A stretch of DNA of 64,000 nt from Nesterenkonia alba DSM 19423. GTDB lineage: Bacteria; Actinomycetota; Actinomycetes; Actinomycetales; Micrococcaceae. The notes below the pieces were generated by a model that was given only the letters and a program-made list of their open reading frames with translations, made no database searches and was not told the DNA's origin. Numbering within the stretch: the first letter of the stretch is position 1; the number at the start of each line of letters is the position of its first letter. Shown here piece by piece: positions 44,435-52,978 of the stretch. The stretch covers positions 124,001 to 188,000 of the forward strand of contig NZ_ATXP01000005.1 of the NCBI RefSeq assembly GCF_000421745.1, in the 5' to 3' direction. The position numbers were made by a program, and so were the translations under genes.

Positions 44435-45703
44435 GTGAAATACAACCGGCCAGCCAAGCTCGTTGCTTTAGGTCTCGCCAGTGGACTGCTCTTGAGTGGG
44501 TGTGGGGCCCAGGCGGACGAAGGTCCCGTTGTTCTGCGAGTGATGACTACTGCCACAGTGCAGAATCCCGAGGCAGGGGTGATGGAGGAGATTGCCGAGG
44601 GGTTTATGGAAGAGCACCCGGACATCGAGATTGAGTTCCTCGGCACCCCCATGAATGAGCTGTACTCCGAACTCACAACGATGGCAACCGGCGGCAATGT
44701 GCCCGATGTGTTCACCAATACGCCAGAGTTCTTTGCGCAGGCAGCAGATATGGGCATTGTGGAGCCGCTTGATGACCTGTTGGACGATGACTTCATCGAG
44801 GCGCTTGATCCCAATCTCGTTGAACAGGCGCGCTTGGACGGCAGTCTCCAGCTTGTCCCACACTTCAGTATTCCTTTGGCCCTGCTGTACCGGGCAGACC
44901 TCTTCGAAGAAGCCGGGCTCGAACCCCCGGAGACCTGGGACGAGTTCAAGGAGGTCGCAGAAGAGCTGACTACTGATGAGCGCTACGGCTTCGCCCTGGT
45001 TGGCAGTAACGATGGGTCCGGCGGATCGCGCTTCCTTCCCATCATGCGAACCTTCGGGGCTGCAGAACTTCGTCAAGACGGTGACACCTGGGTCACCGAG
45101 TTCGACACGGACGAAGCCGCCAAGGCGTTCCAGTTGTACAAGGATCTCGTTGACTCAGGCGTGGTGCCGCCTGGCCCCCTGCAGACCTCGTACTCCGAGT
45201 CGATGAACTACATGGCCAACGACACCACCGCCATGACTGTCACAGGTTCGCACTCCATGGGCGCCATTGTGGATCAGAACCCAGACTTAGAAGGCACCCT
45301 TGCGGCTGTTCCGCTTCCCATCGACGGAGACAACGAGCCGGTATCAGCGTCTGGAATGCTGGGTATGTCTGTGTCCTCCAGTAGCGAGTATCAAGAGGAG
45401 GCGGCGCTGTGGATCGAGTACGTCCTGAACTACGAGAGCCAAGTCGCGTGGAATGAAGCCACCGGACGCCTTCCTGCACGAACAGACGCCGCGGAAGACG
45501 TGGTGTCCGATAACCCGGAATTCGAAGGGTTCCTCGAAGCACAGCAGTATGTCTTCACCATGCCCACTGTGTCTTATTACGAGCGTCTCCAGACCATCGC
45601 TGCAGAGAACTACCAAGCAGTGATCGATGGCCAGAAGACGGCAGAGGAGGCAGCCCAGGATGCCGCCGATGCGACCCAACAACTGATTGATAGTAACGAG
45701 TGA
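44435..45703 (+). CDS. Family-1 sugar-binding lipoprotein with its own permease
   Basis: 422 residues. The lipobox is LLLSGC. The binding fold has VMEEIAEGFMEEHPDIEIEF and later TPEFFAQAADMGIVEPLDDL. It differs clearly from the six orphan paralogues and lacks the WWGG start, matching the usual MalE-like type. It is the first gene of SBP-permease-permease-DapA-dehydratase, so the ligand is probably a sugar acid or its oligomer. The GTG at 44435 follows GAAGGAGG. Confidence 0.92.
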   Translation: MKYNRPAKLVALGLASGLLLSGCGAQADEGPVVLRVMTTATVQNPEAGVMEEIAEGFMEEHPDIEIEFLGTPMNELYSELTTMATGGNVPDVFTNTPEFFAQAADMGIVEPLDDLLDDDFIEALDPNLVEQARLDGSLQLVPHFSIPLALLYRADLFEEAGLEPPETWDEFKEVAEELTTDERYGFALVGSNDGSGGSRFLPIMRTFGAAELRQDGDTWVTEFDTDEAAKAFQLYKDLVDSGVVPPGPLQTSYSESMNYMANDTTAMTVTGSHSMGAIVDQNPDLEGTLAAVPLPIDGDNEPVSASGMLGMSVSSSSEYQEEAALWIEYVLNYESQVAWNEATGRLPARTDAAEDVVSDNPEFEGFLEAQQYVFTMPTVSYYERLQTIAAENYQAVIDGQKTAEEAAQDAADATQQLIDSNE

Positions 45704-46656
45704 TGACGGTCGCGGCAGATCAGAAGAAGAAGACGACGACGCAACCCCCCATCAGCCGGCGCATGAGGCTCACCACGCGGCGAACCAGGAAAAGTGCACG
45801 TGACCGCCGAGCCGGGATGGCGTTCGTGGCCCCGGGCGCAATCTTTATGGGCCTTCTCATTGCCTACCCGTTGGGCTATGGCCTGTACATCTCGTTCTTC
45901 AATACCAACCTCATCAATCGTTGGGATTTCATCGGGCTCGCCAACTATGAGGCGGCGGTTACCTCAGGGGCCTTCCTGCGCAGCATCGGAATCACCGCGA
46001 TCTATACAGGGCTGGTGGTGCTCGGAACACATGTGGTGGGGCTTGGCCTCGCCTTACTTCTCAACAGACAAGGGAGAGCATTCTCGGTCTTCAGAGTGCT
46101 GCTGATCCTGCCGTGGCTTTTCCCGGAGGTCGTGGTCGCACTGCTGTGGTCCTGGATCCTGAACCCGGTGTACGGGATCCTTAACCACATTCTCATGTCC
46201 CTGAATATCGTGAGTCAGCCGCTGGTGTGGTTGGAAGAGTCGCGTCTGGCCCTCATGGGGGTTGTTGGAGCATCGGTCTGGACGAGTTTCCCTCTGGTCA
46301 TGGTGCTGCTGCTGGCAGGGTTGCAGTCCATTCCAGCAGAGCTCTATGAGGCCGCGAGTATTGACGGAGCCGGACGGATCACATCATTCATTCACATCAC
46401 GCTCCCGGGTCTGGCGCCTGTGCTTGTTGTGACCTTGATTTTGCAGACAGTGTGGTCTTTCAAGCACTTCACTATCGTCTGGCTGATGACAGCCGGCGGT
46501 CCTGTGAATGCAACGAACGTTGTATCGATATCTATTTATCGAGAAGCGTTCCAATACTTCAACTTCGGCCAATCCGCAGCATACGCCACCATTGTATTCA
46601 TATTGTGCATAATTTTTGCGGGTTTCTATTGGAGGTTCGTTCGAGATGGCAAGTAA
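45700..46656 (+). CDS. Sugar ABC transporter permease (MalF-type)
   Basis: 318 residues with six spans. A basic N-terminal arm precedes MAFVAPGAIFMGLLIAYPLG. The EAA motif is YEAASIDGAGRITSFIHITL. The GTG at 45700 overlaps the upstream stop (ATG 45703 is an alternative). Towards its end the sequence is distinctly richer in A and T than other parts of the window, which hints at recent transfer of this operon. Confidence 0.92.
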   Translation: MMTVAADQKKKTTTQPPISRRMRLTTRRTRKSARDRRAGMAFVAPGAIFMGLLIAYPLGYGLYISFFNTNLINRWDFIGLANYEAAVTSGAFLRSIGITAIYTGLVVLGTHVVGLGLALLLNRQGRAFSVFRVLLILPWLFPEVVVALLWSWILNPVYGILNHILMSLNIVSQPLVWLEESRLALMGVVGASVWTSFPLVMVLLLAGLQSIPAELYEAASIDGAGRITSFIHITLPGLAPVLVVTLILQTVWSFKHFTIVWLMTAGGPVNATNVVSISIYREAFQYFNFGQSAAYATIVFILCIIFAGFYWRFVRDGK

Positions 46657-47485
46657 CGTTGGCGGAGTTGCCTTCCGCTACTTCTCGTATGCTGTGCTGA
46701 GTGCTGCTCTGGTCGTCGTCTTACTTCCCTTGATGTGGCTCATCTCGACGGCTTTCAAAGATGACACTGACTTGTTCTCTACGCCGCCATCGGTGTTCCC
46801 CGAGCAGTTCACCTTCGAGTCCTTTCTGCGGATTTGGACCGAGTACCCGTTCCTGCAGTATTTTCAGAACTCCATCATTGTGGTGCTCAGTGCAACCATC
46901 ATTGCGGTGGGGTTTGCATCCTTTGCCGGTTACGGGATTGCTCGGTTCACGTTTCCAGGCCGTGGCGCGTTTCTCCTGTTCCTGCTCATGACCCAGATGT
47001 TCCCCTCGATTCTGCTCCTGATTCCTTACTACAGCATCATGCAGTCCCTGGGGCTCATCAATACGCTCCTGGCTCTTATCGTCACCTACAGCACGTTCAC
47101 TATCCCGCTGTGTACATGGATGATGTGGGGTTTCTTTAAGGGAATCCCGGTGGAGCTCGATGAAGCCGCTTCGATTGATGGTTTGGGGCGCCTGGGTGCC
47201 TTTGTGCGCATTATTCTCCCGCTTGGACTCCCGGGTCTCGCAGCTACAGCTATTTACGCCTTCATTCAAGGCTGGAACGAGTATGTCTTCGCTCTCGTGC
47301 TGACGCAGACCGACGACGTTCGTCCAGTGTCAGTCGGGATCGGGAACTTGGTCGGTGAGGACCGTATTTTCTGGAACGACCTCATGGCGGCATCCCTGGT
47401 GGCGTTGATTCCGATGCTCCTCATCTTTGGTTTCTTGCAGCGGCATCTGATCGCTGGCCTGACAGGGGGTTCAGTGAAGGGGTAG
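46646..47485 (+). CDS. Sugar ABC transporter permease (MalG-type)
   Basis: 279 residues with six spans. The first span is VLSAALVVVLLPLMWLISTA, and the EAA motif is LDEAASIDGLGRLGAFVRII. The ATG at 46646, 8 bp after GGAGG, is used; it lies within the end of the MalF-type gene (11-bp overlap). It forms the channel with 45700. No ATPase gene follows. Confidence 0.92.
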   Translation: MASNVGGVAFRYFSYAVLSAALVVVLLPLMWLISTAFKDDTDLFSTPPSVFPEQFTFESFLRIWTEYPFLQYFQNSIIVVLSATIIAVGFASFAGYGIARFTFPGRGAFLLFLLMTQMFPSILLLIPYYSIMQSLGLINTLLALIVTYSTFTIPLCTWMMWGFFKGIPVELDEAASIDGLGRLGAFVRIILPLGLPGLAATAIYAFIQGWNEYVFALVLTQTDDVRPVSVGIGNLVGEDRIFWNDLMAASLVALIPMLLIFGFLQRHLIAGLTGGSVKG

Positions 47486-47594
47486 ATCGTCTCGAGCAGA
47501 GCGAACGACTGCACCCCAGGAGGGGGAATGTCATCAACTGATGGTGTCCTCGTAGCTGAGGGACAAAGCATAGAGAATGGTGAGGAAATAGATC

Positions 47595-48509
47595 ATGGAC
47601 TTTAGCTGGGCTCGCAGCATGATTTCTGGTGTCGTCGGGATTCCCGTGGTCCCCTTCGATGAGCGCGGGGAAATCGACCACAGTCTCTTGTCATCTCTCG
47701 TGCGGCGATTGTGCGAGTCCGGTATCAGGACTCTGACGATCAACGGCAATACAGGTGAGTTCTACACTTTGACCCCTGAAGAGCGCGAGAAAGTCGTTGT
47801 CTCAGCACGAGCGGGTATGAGTACGGATGGCTTCCTGGTCTCCGGTGTGGGTCTAGACATCGGAACGGCCCGCAGGGAGGCCCAGAGAGCCAGAGATCTC
47901 GGTGTTGATGCCGTGATGATCCACCAACCGGTTAATCCGTACCTTTCGGGCCGTGGATGGGTGGAATACAACGTCGCCGTGAGTGAGGTGGTACCGGAGA
48001 CTCCAGTCCTTCCTTACCTCACCTCGCCGCTTATCACCTCGGCTGAGGTCGACGAACTGGTCGACCGCGCACCGAATGTCGTCGGTGTGAAGTGTTCGTT
48101 GCCGGATCTTCCCCAGTTCGGTGCGCTGCAGGTCAACGTCCGGGCTGACATTGTGTGGATAGCCGGTTTGGCCGAGTCGTACGCGCCCGGGTACTGGCAG
48201 TTAGGGGCCCGCGGGTTCACTTCGGGACTGGTCAATGTAGCCCCTGGCATGTCCTTGGCGATGCTCGATGCGTTGAAGGCTGGGGATGCGCAGAACATTG
48301 AACGTGCGTGGGCGTTGATTCGTCAGTTTGAAGAGTTGCGTGCACGTCACCGCTCGGCAGCCAATGTCGCTGTGGTGAAGGAAGCTATGGCGCACCATGG
48401 GTTGTGCTCGCGCCGGGTCCGTCCGCCCGCGAGCACCTTGTCTGACGCAGAGCGAGAAGAGGTTCTCGAGGCCATGCGGGGCTGGAAAAAGGAGGCACTG
48501 CTGGTATGA
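47595..48509 (+). CDS. DapA-family lyase/aldolase (sugar-acid type)
   Basis: 304 residues, a TIM barrel. The Schiff-base lysine is Lys166 in VVGVKCSLP, the catalytic tyrosine is Tyr141 in LPYLTSP and the carboxylate-binding motif is NGNTGEF (50-56). The family includes dihydrodipicolinate synthase, 2-keto-3-deoxygluconate aldolase and 5-dehydro-4-deoxyglucarate dehydratase. The overlap with a sugar-acid dehydratase (4 bp, ATGA) favours cleavage of a 2-keto-3-deoxy sugar acid to pyruvate and an aldehyde. The exact substrate is unknown. Confidence 0.87.
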   Translation: MDFSWARSMISGVVGIPVVPFDERGEIDHSLLSSLVRRLCESGIRTLTINGNTGEFYTLTPEEREKVVVSARAGMSTDGFLVSGVGLDIGTARREAQRARDLGVDAVMIHQPVNPYLSGRGWVEYNVAVSEVVPETPVLPYLTSPLITSAEVDELVDRAPNVVGVKCSLPDLPQFGALQVNVRADIVWIAGLAESYAPGYWQLGARGFTSGLVNVAPGMSLAMLDALKAGDAQNIERAWALIRQFEELRARHRSAANVAVVKEAMAHHGLCSRRVRPPASTLSDAEREEVLEAMRGWKKEALLV

Positions 48510-49639
48510 AAATCGAGCGTCTTGACACGTACCTGCAACGAGTCGGAGACAGGCCTCGCGTTCTGGTTCGGATCACCGCCGATGACGGAATCCAGGGGTG
48601 GTCTGAGGTATACAACCACGGGCCGGACTTAGCTTACCCTCCCTTACTCGAGTACCTCTTTGAGCAGATTCGTGGCATGTCGGCGACGAGCCCGGGATAT
48701 GTGAACCAGTACCTCCATCAGGCGCTGAGATTTCCCCCTGGGTCGCTCGGGCTTGCAGCGATCGCGGCCATTGACCACGCGCTCTGGGATATTGCCGCCA
48801 AAGCCCTGGGGGTCCCGGTGTACCGGCTGCTGGGTGGTGCGATGCGTGACCGGGTCAAAGTGTATGCCGGCCTTTATAGTGCACCGGATATTGAAGACCT
48901 CGGAGAACGTATCGCAGCTCTCCAGGAGGCCTCAGGCTACAGTGCGTTTAAGCTCAGCCCCTACCGGAAGGACCTTCATACCGTCCGTTTCGGTGTCTTG
49001 CTGCGTGAGCTCGAAGAGTGGTTCGGAACAATCCGACAGCTCTGGCCCGACCTGGAATTCGGGTTCGATGCACATGCCTGTCTGTGGTCTCCGCATCAAG
49101 CGACTCAGATGGGTCAGGCCCTTGCCCCGTACGACCCGATGTTCCTTGAGGAGCCTTTACGGCCGGAACATAAACAAGCCTGGGGTGCCCTTCGTCAGAC
49201 ATTGACCGTTCCACTGGCGACGGGGGAATCCCTGTACTCTCCTCACGAGTTCCTCGACTTATTGAACGCAGGCGGGACGGACATTGCCCAACCGGATATC
49301 TGCGTTGTCGGCGGCCTGACGCAGATGATGAGAATCGCCCATCTGGCTGAACTGCATCAAGTGGATATCGCCCCACATAACCCCATGGGTCCATTGGCCA
49401 CGGCGGCGAATGTTCACTTTGCAGCCGCCATCCACAACTTCATGATCCTGGAGTACAAACCGGAGGAAGTCTCCTGGTGCAAGGACCCCTATCGCCCCGT
49501 TGACGGGTACCTTGAACTGCGTCCGGATCGTCCCGGATGGGGAGTCGAGATCGATATGGACGCGCTCGCAGCAGACGATTGGATTCACTGGCAACGCCAG
49601 GTCCCCGTGCGCCCGGACGGCTCCACGGCGTGGATGTAA
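48506..49639 (+). CDS. Enolase-superfamily sugar-acid dehydratase (galactonate-dehydratase-like)
   Basis: 377 residues. Metal ligands are in EFGFDAHACLWS (Asp), MFLEEPLRPE (Glu) and LATGESLYS (Glu), and a catalytic histidine is in DIAPHNPMGPLATAAN. These features resemble D-galactonate and mannonate dehydratases, which turn an acid sugar into a 2-keto-3-deoxy acid. It overlaps the DapA-family gene by 4 bp, so the two should form consecutive steps of an Entner-Doudoroff-like route for the substrate imported by 44435-47485. It converges with SBP 49659. Confidence 0.87.
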   Translation: MKIERLDTYLQRVGDRPRVLVRITADDGIQGWSEVYNHGPDLAYPPLLEYLFEQIRGMSATSPGYVNQYLHQALRFPPGSLGLAAIAAIDHALWDIAAKALGVPVYRLLGGAMRDRVKVYAGLYSAPDIEDLGERIAALQEASGYSAFKLSPYRKDLHTVRFGVLLRELEEWFGTIRQLWPDLEFGFDAHACLWSPHQATQMGQALAPYDPMFLEEPLRPEHKQAWGALRQTLTVPLATGESLYSPHEFLDLLNAGGTDIAQPDICVVGGLTQMMRIAHLAELHQVDIAPHNPMGPLATAANVHFAAAIHNFMILEYKPEEVSWCKDPYRPVDGYLELRPDRPGWGVEIDMDALAADDWIHWQRQVPVRPDGSTAWM

Positions 49640-49658
49640 GGCTCGAAGGCACAACCCC

Positions 49659-50954
49659 TTAGCCGATGGCCTCTTCGATTTCGCGGTGCATGCCTTCGGC
49701 AGCCTCCTCGGCGTCCATGTTGCCGTGGAAGAACTCGTCTTCGTAGCGAATCACGATGTCTTGGACCGCGCCGAAGCCCTCGGGCTGCAGTGGCGGAGCG
49801 TCACCGACGAACTCCTCCACCCGTTCGGAGTAGTCAAGGATCCGGGTCTCGACTTCGTCGAGGTCATCACGAATTGCCTCACGGAAGGACTCATTGCCCG
49901 GAATACCGCGTTCAATCTGCTGTAGCTCACCGGCTTCGGGGTCGTTGACCAGGAAGTCGACGAACAACTGGGCCTCCTCCGGGTGTTCAGTGCCGGCGTA
50001 CACCGAGTAGAACATGGAGGCTTTGTAGAACAGCTCCGCATCCTCGGCATTGCCGGTGTTGCTCGGCGGCATCAGTGGTTCGAGGTCCACACCGTCATTA
50101 CTGGACAGGGCCACCAGCATCGTGTCCCACGAGGGCAGCATCGCCGCACCGCCGGTGGCCAGCAGGGTCTGCTCGCGGGCAATTCCGCGTTCCTCGGAGA
50201 TTTCCGCGGCTGAGGGGTACGCGCCGGCGTCGCGGAACTCGCCCAGGTGGTCGAAATAATCGGCTGCGTCCTCAGGGCTCCAGGGCAGTTCGCCGTCCTC
50301 GGTGACGATGTCCACTCCGGCGTTCTGGCGCAGCCAGATCTCAAACTCAGTGGAGGGGAAGGTCCCGCCCAGTCCGTAGGCGTCTGTGTTCTCCGAGACC
50401 TCTGCGGAGATCTGAAGCAGATCGTCCCACGTCCACGATTCGTCGTCGGGCACCTCCACGCCGGCTTCTTCGAGCAACGCGGGATTCGTTCCATAGGCCA
50501 GCACTGTGGAGCCGACCGGCATGGCGTAGAGCGCGTCCTCGTAGACACCGGTATCGATGAGTTCATCGGGGAACTCGCTGGTGTCGATGATGTCAGTGTC
50601 TAGTTCCAGCAGAATGCCGTTCTGGATGTACTCCGCTAAGTAGACGAGGTCTTTTTGGATGATGTCGGGAGTGTCTTGGGCTGCGGTTTGGGTGGCCAGC
50701 TGGTCCCAGTAGCCGTCCCACTCGCCGTACTGCGGTTCCACCGTGATGTGCGGGTATTCGGCTTCGAAGAGCTCGATGATTTCCTGGGTGTACTGGTGAC
50801 GCACGTCGCCGCCCCACCAGGTGAAGGTCAGCGTCACCTCCTCTTCACCGTCGGCGCCGCCATTGCCGCCGTTGCCGTTGTCGCCACAGGCGGTCAATGC
50901 CAGTGCTGCCGCGGAAATGCCTGCCGTCCATGCCAGGCCGGGTCGTGTACGCAT
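49659..50954 (-). CDS. Family-1 sugar-binding lipoprotein (orphan, group A)
   Basis: 431 residues. The lipobox is ALALTAC, with a Gly/Asn/Glu linker and the fold LTFTWWGGDVRHQYTQEIIE, then GEWDGYWDQLATQTAAQDTP. It is very close to 37151 and 52979, including the C-terminal GFGAVQDIVIRYEDEFF. No permease adjoins it. Two tandem CRP-type dyads lie 50-82 bp upstream of the ATG. It probably shares a permease with the other orphans. Confidence 0.92.
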   Translation of the reverse strand: MRTRPGLAWTAGISAAALALTACGDNGNGGNGGADGEEEVTLTFTWWGGDVRHQYTQEIIELFEAEYPHITVEPQYGEWDGYWDQLATQTAAQDTPDIIQKDLVYLAEYIQNGILLELDTDIIDTSEFPDELIDTGVYEDALYAMPVGSTVLAYGTNPALLEEAGVEVPDDESWTWDDLLQISAEVSENTDAYGLGGTFPSTEFEIWLRQNAGVDIVTEDGELPWSPEDAADYFDHLGEFRDAGAYPSAAEISEERGIAREQTLLATGGAAMLPSWDTMLVALSSNDGVDLEPLMPPSNTGNAEDAELFYKASMFYSVYAGTEHPEEAQLFVDFLVNDPEAGELQQIERGIPGNESFREAIRDDLDEVETRILDYSERVEEFVGDAPPLQPEGFGAVQDIVIRYEDEFFHGNMDAEEAAEGMHREIEEAIG

Positions 50955-51003
50955 GGTCGTGTCCCCTTCACAGTGGAATTTGTCCTGCCGGAAGACATAC
51001 TAA

Positions 51004-51036
51004 CGTGATCTGCCTCACAGGGTGAACTGTGTCACA
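51004..51036. promoter_or_regulatory. Tandem CRP/GlxR-type dyads upstream of SBP 49659
   Basis: CGTGATCTGCCTCACA at 51004-51019 and GGTGAACTGTGTCACA at 51021-51036. Both fit NGTGA-N6-TCACA, with starts 17 bp apart. Confidence 0.68.
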
Positions 51037-51157
51037 CAAAAGCCGGGGTGACCTGGAGTGATTACGACGACGGGGCGGGGCGAGTGGTGGCGGCTTGGCT
51101 TTTCCATTCCTCCACGAGACGGGGGATCTCGGTGTAGACCTCTCGGCCGATGAGGAT

Positions 51158-51982
51158 CTAGTCGACCCCTTCGCGCTGATGGAGCAGGTCCACAATCCGG
51201 CAGAGGTAGGACTTCCCGTCATTCCACCAGGTGTTGTACGCGTCAATGGCCAGATACAGCTTCACCGCCATCGAGGTCTCCGTACTGAACTTTGCCAGTT
51301 CGAAGCCGTCGAGCTGAGTGATGTAGACGGCGTCGCTGATCTTGGAGCCGAAGGTCGTGGTGTAGTAGTACTCCTTGATCTCCCACATGGCGATCGGGTT
51401 GATGGAACTGGGGTAGGCCCCATCCATCCGCCGTGACATGGCCGCGTGCAGGGCGCCGTCGTAGTCCAATACCGGCAGCTGGCGCGGGTCCGGGTCAAAG
51501 GTCTGCCCACCCAGGCAGTGCGAGACCATAATGTTGATGATTCCGGTGAAGAACGCCGGAGCCCGCTTATCTCCGGTCTGTTTGTTCATCGGAACAGGCA
51601 CCGGCACTCCACCGCGGACTTCGTAGAGCCGGCCGTTCTCGCGCCCCTTGGTGTTGAACAGTGGCGTGCTTCCGGTGGTGTAGTCCCGGACCACCTGCTC
51701 GAACAGTTCGGCCGCTTGGGCAGCATCCATGAACTGGGACCGGGCATAGGTGTTCAGCAGATCCGCACGGTAGGAGAAGTACGCCTCCAGATCTGCGCCG
51801 AGCGGACCATCAAGGGCCTCGGTGGGGCGGCCCAACCGTTGGAGTGCGCCACGGATCTCATCCTGGGTGGCGGTGCGGACCTCATCAGCCCCGCGGCGGG
51901 CATATTTGAGTTCCTCGGAGACGATGCGTACATACGCCCAGAAGGCATTGTCCCGTCCGTACCACTGGCTGTTTGGCCGCAT
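51158..51982 (-). CDS. Type II restriction endonuclease, probably truncated by an amber codon
   Basis: 274 residues to a TAG at 51158-51160. A PD-(D/E)xK-type core is suggested by MWEIKEYYYTTTFGSKISDA (Glu201-x-Lys203). It is divergent from a D12 adenine methylase, the normal arrangement of a type II pair. Beyond the TAG the same frame continues for 33 codons to TAA at 51062 and reads like coding sequence (ILIGREVYTEIPRLVEEW). A single base change of TAC/TAT to TAG would explain this, giving a 306-residue original. The nuclease may be inactive while the methylase is kept. The recognition site is unknown. Confidence 0.75.
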   Translation of the reverse strand: MRPNSQWYGRDNAFWAYVRIVSEELKYARRGADEVRTATQDEIRGALQRLGRPTEALDGPLGADLEAYFSYRADLLNTYARSQFMDAAQAAELFEQVVRDYTTGSTPLFNTKGRENGRLYEVRGGVPVPVPMNKQTGDKRAPAFFTGIINIMVSHCLGGQTFDPDPRQLPVLDYDGALHAAMSRRMDGAYPSSINPIAMWEIKEYYYTTTFGSKISDAVYITQLDGFELAKFSTETSMAVKLYLAIDAYNTWWNDGKSYLCRIVDLLHQREGVD

Positions 51983-52089
51983 CTATCTCCTCCTGAACTC
52001 GTGCGGTGACACCCGGTGGGACAACGCAGGTGTCAGCGGTGCCCCATACGCTGTCTGGTATGTCGATACTGTACGGTCAGGGGGTGACA

Positions 52090-52971
52090 ATGACCGACGC
52101 CGGTGAGCTGGATCCGCCGCGTACCTCCGGTCCGCGCTTCACCACTCAGTTGCTGAAATGGGTGGGCAATAAGCAGCGCATGGCACCGGAGATCATTTCC
52201 TTCTTCCCCGATCACTGGGAGACTTACCACGAGCCCTTCCTCGGTGCTGGAGGAGTACTGGGCACCTTGGCTCCGCAGCGGGCCATCGCCGCCGACGCGC
52301 TCGCCCCGCTGATCGACATCTGGACCATGCTGGCCCGGGATCCCGGCCGGCTCATTGCCGCCTACGCCCACTACCGCGACCAGTTCGAGGACCACGAGGG
52401 CAAACGCGCCGTCTACGCGGCAGCTTTGGCTGACTACAACCGGGCCCCCTCCGGAGAGAGCCTGGTGTTCATTGCTCGGGCCTGTTATGGGGGAGTCATC
52501 CGGTTCCGGAAAAATGACGGTTCCATGTCCACCCCGTGTGGGGCACATATGCCGATTACGACGACGTCGTTCGCCTCCCGCGTGCACATGTGGCACCAGC
52601 GGGTCACCGGTACCGCTTTCTACGCTCGGGATTTCCGCCAGTCTCTGGCTGAGGCGCGCGCCGGCGACGTCGTCTACTGTGACCCGCCATACTCGGACTC
52701 CCAGAAAATTCTCTACGGCGCCCAGGGATTCTCACTACAGGAGCTCGTAGCGGAGATCGACCGCGCCAAGGAGCGGGGTGTGAAGGTCCTGCTCTCCATT
52801 GACGGCACCAAAAAATCTGGGCTGAAGGAAGTGCTCCACGACTTCCCTCCCACGCTCTTCGAACGGGAGGCCGCCGTCACCGTCGGCCGGGCGATGCTCC
52901 GGCGCTTCCAGCGCGGCGGGGCCTCCCTCGAAGATGAAGTGGTGCGGGACCGTTTACTGCTGACCTACTAG
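52090..52971 (+). CDS. D12-class DNA adenine methyltransferase
   Basis: 293 residues. It has the N-terminal LLKWVGNKQRMAPEI, the SAM-binding motif EPFLGAGGV (50-55) and the catalytic DPPY (198-201). It methylates adenine at N6, protecting DNA from the divergent nuclease. The ATG at 52090 follows GGGGTG; ATG 52060 is an alternative. The intergenic space carries the inverted repeat TGACACC/GGTGTCA (52007-52035), a possible control site, but no C-box. It is intact, unlike the nuclease gene. Confidence 0.9.
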   Translation: MTDAGELDPPRTSGPRFTTQLLKWVGNKQRMAPEIISFFPDHWETYHEPFLGAGGVLGTLAPQRAIAADALAPLIDIWTMLARDPGRLIAAYAHYRDQFEDHEGKRAVYAAALADYNRAPSGESLVFIARACYGGVIRFRKNDGSMSTPCGAHMPITTTSFASRVHMWHQRVTGTAFYARDFRQSLAEARAGDVVYCDPPYSDSQKILYGAQGFSLQELVAEIDRAKERGVKVLLSIDGTKKSGLKEVLHDFPPTLFEREAAVTVGRAMLRRFQRGGASLEDEVVRDRLLLTY

Positions 52972-52978
52972 AGGAGCT

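Noticed and set aside
797-52971. Link between the C-type regulator at 797 and the R-M pair at 51-53 kb
   Set aside because: They are 50 kb apart, and the 108-bp region between the nuclease and methylase genes has no C-box.
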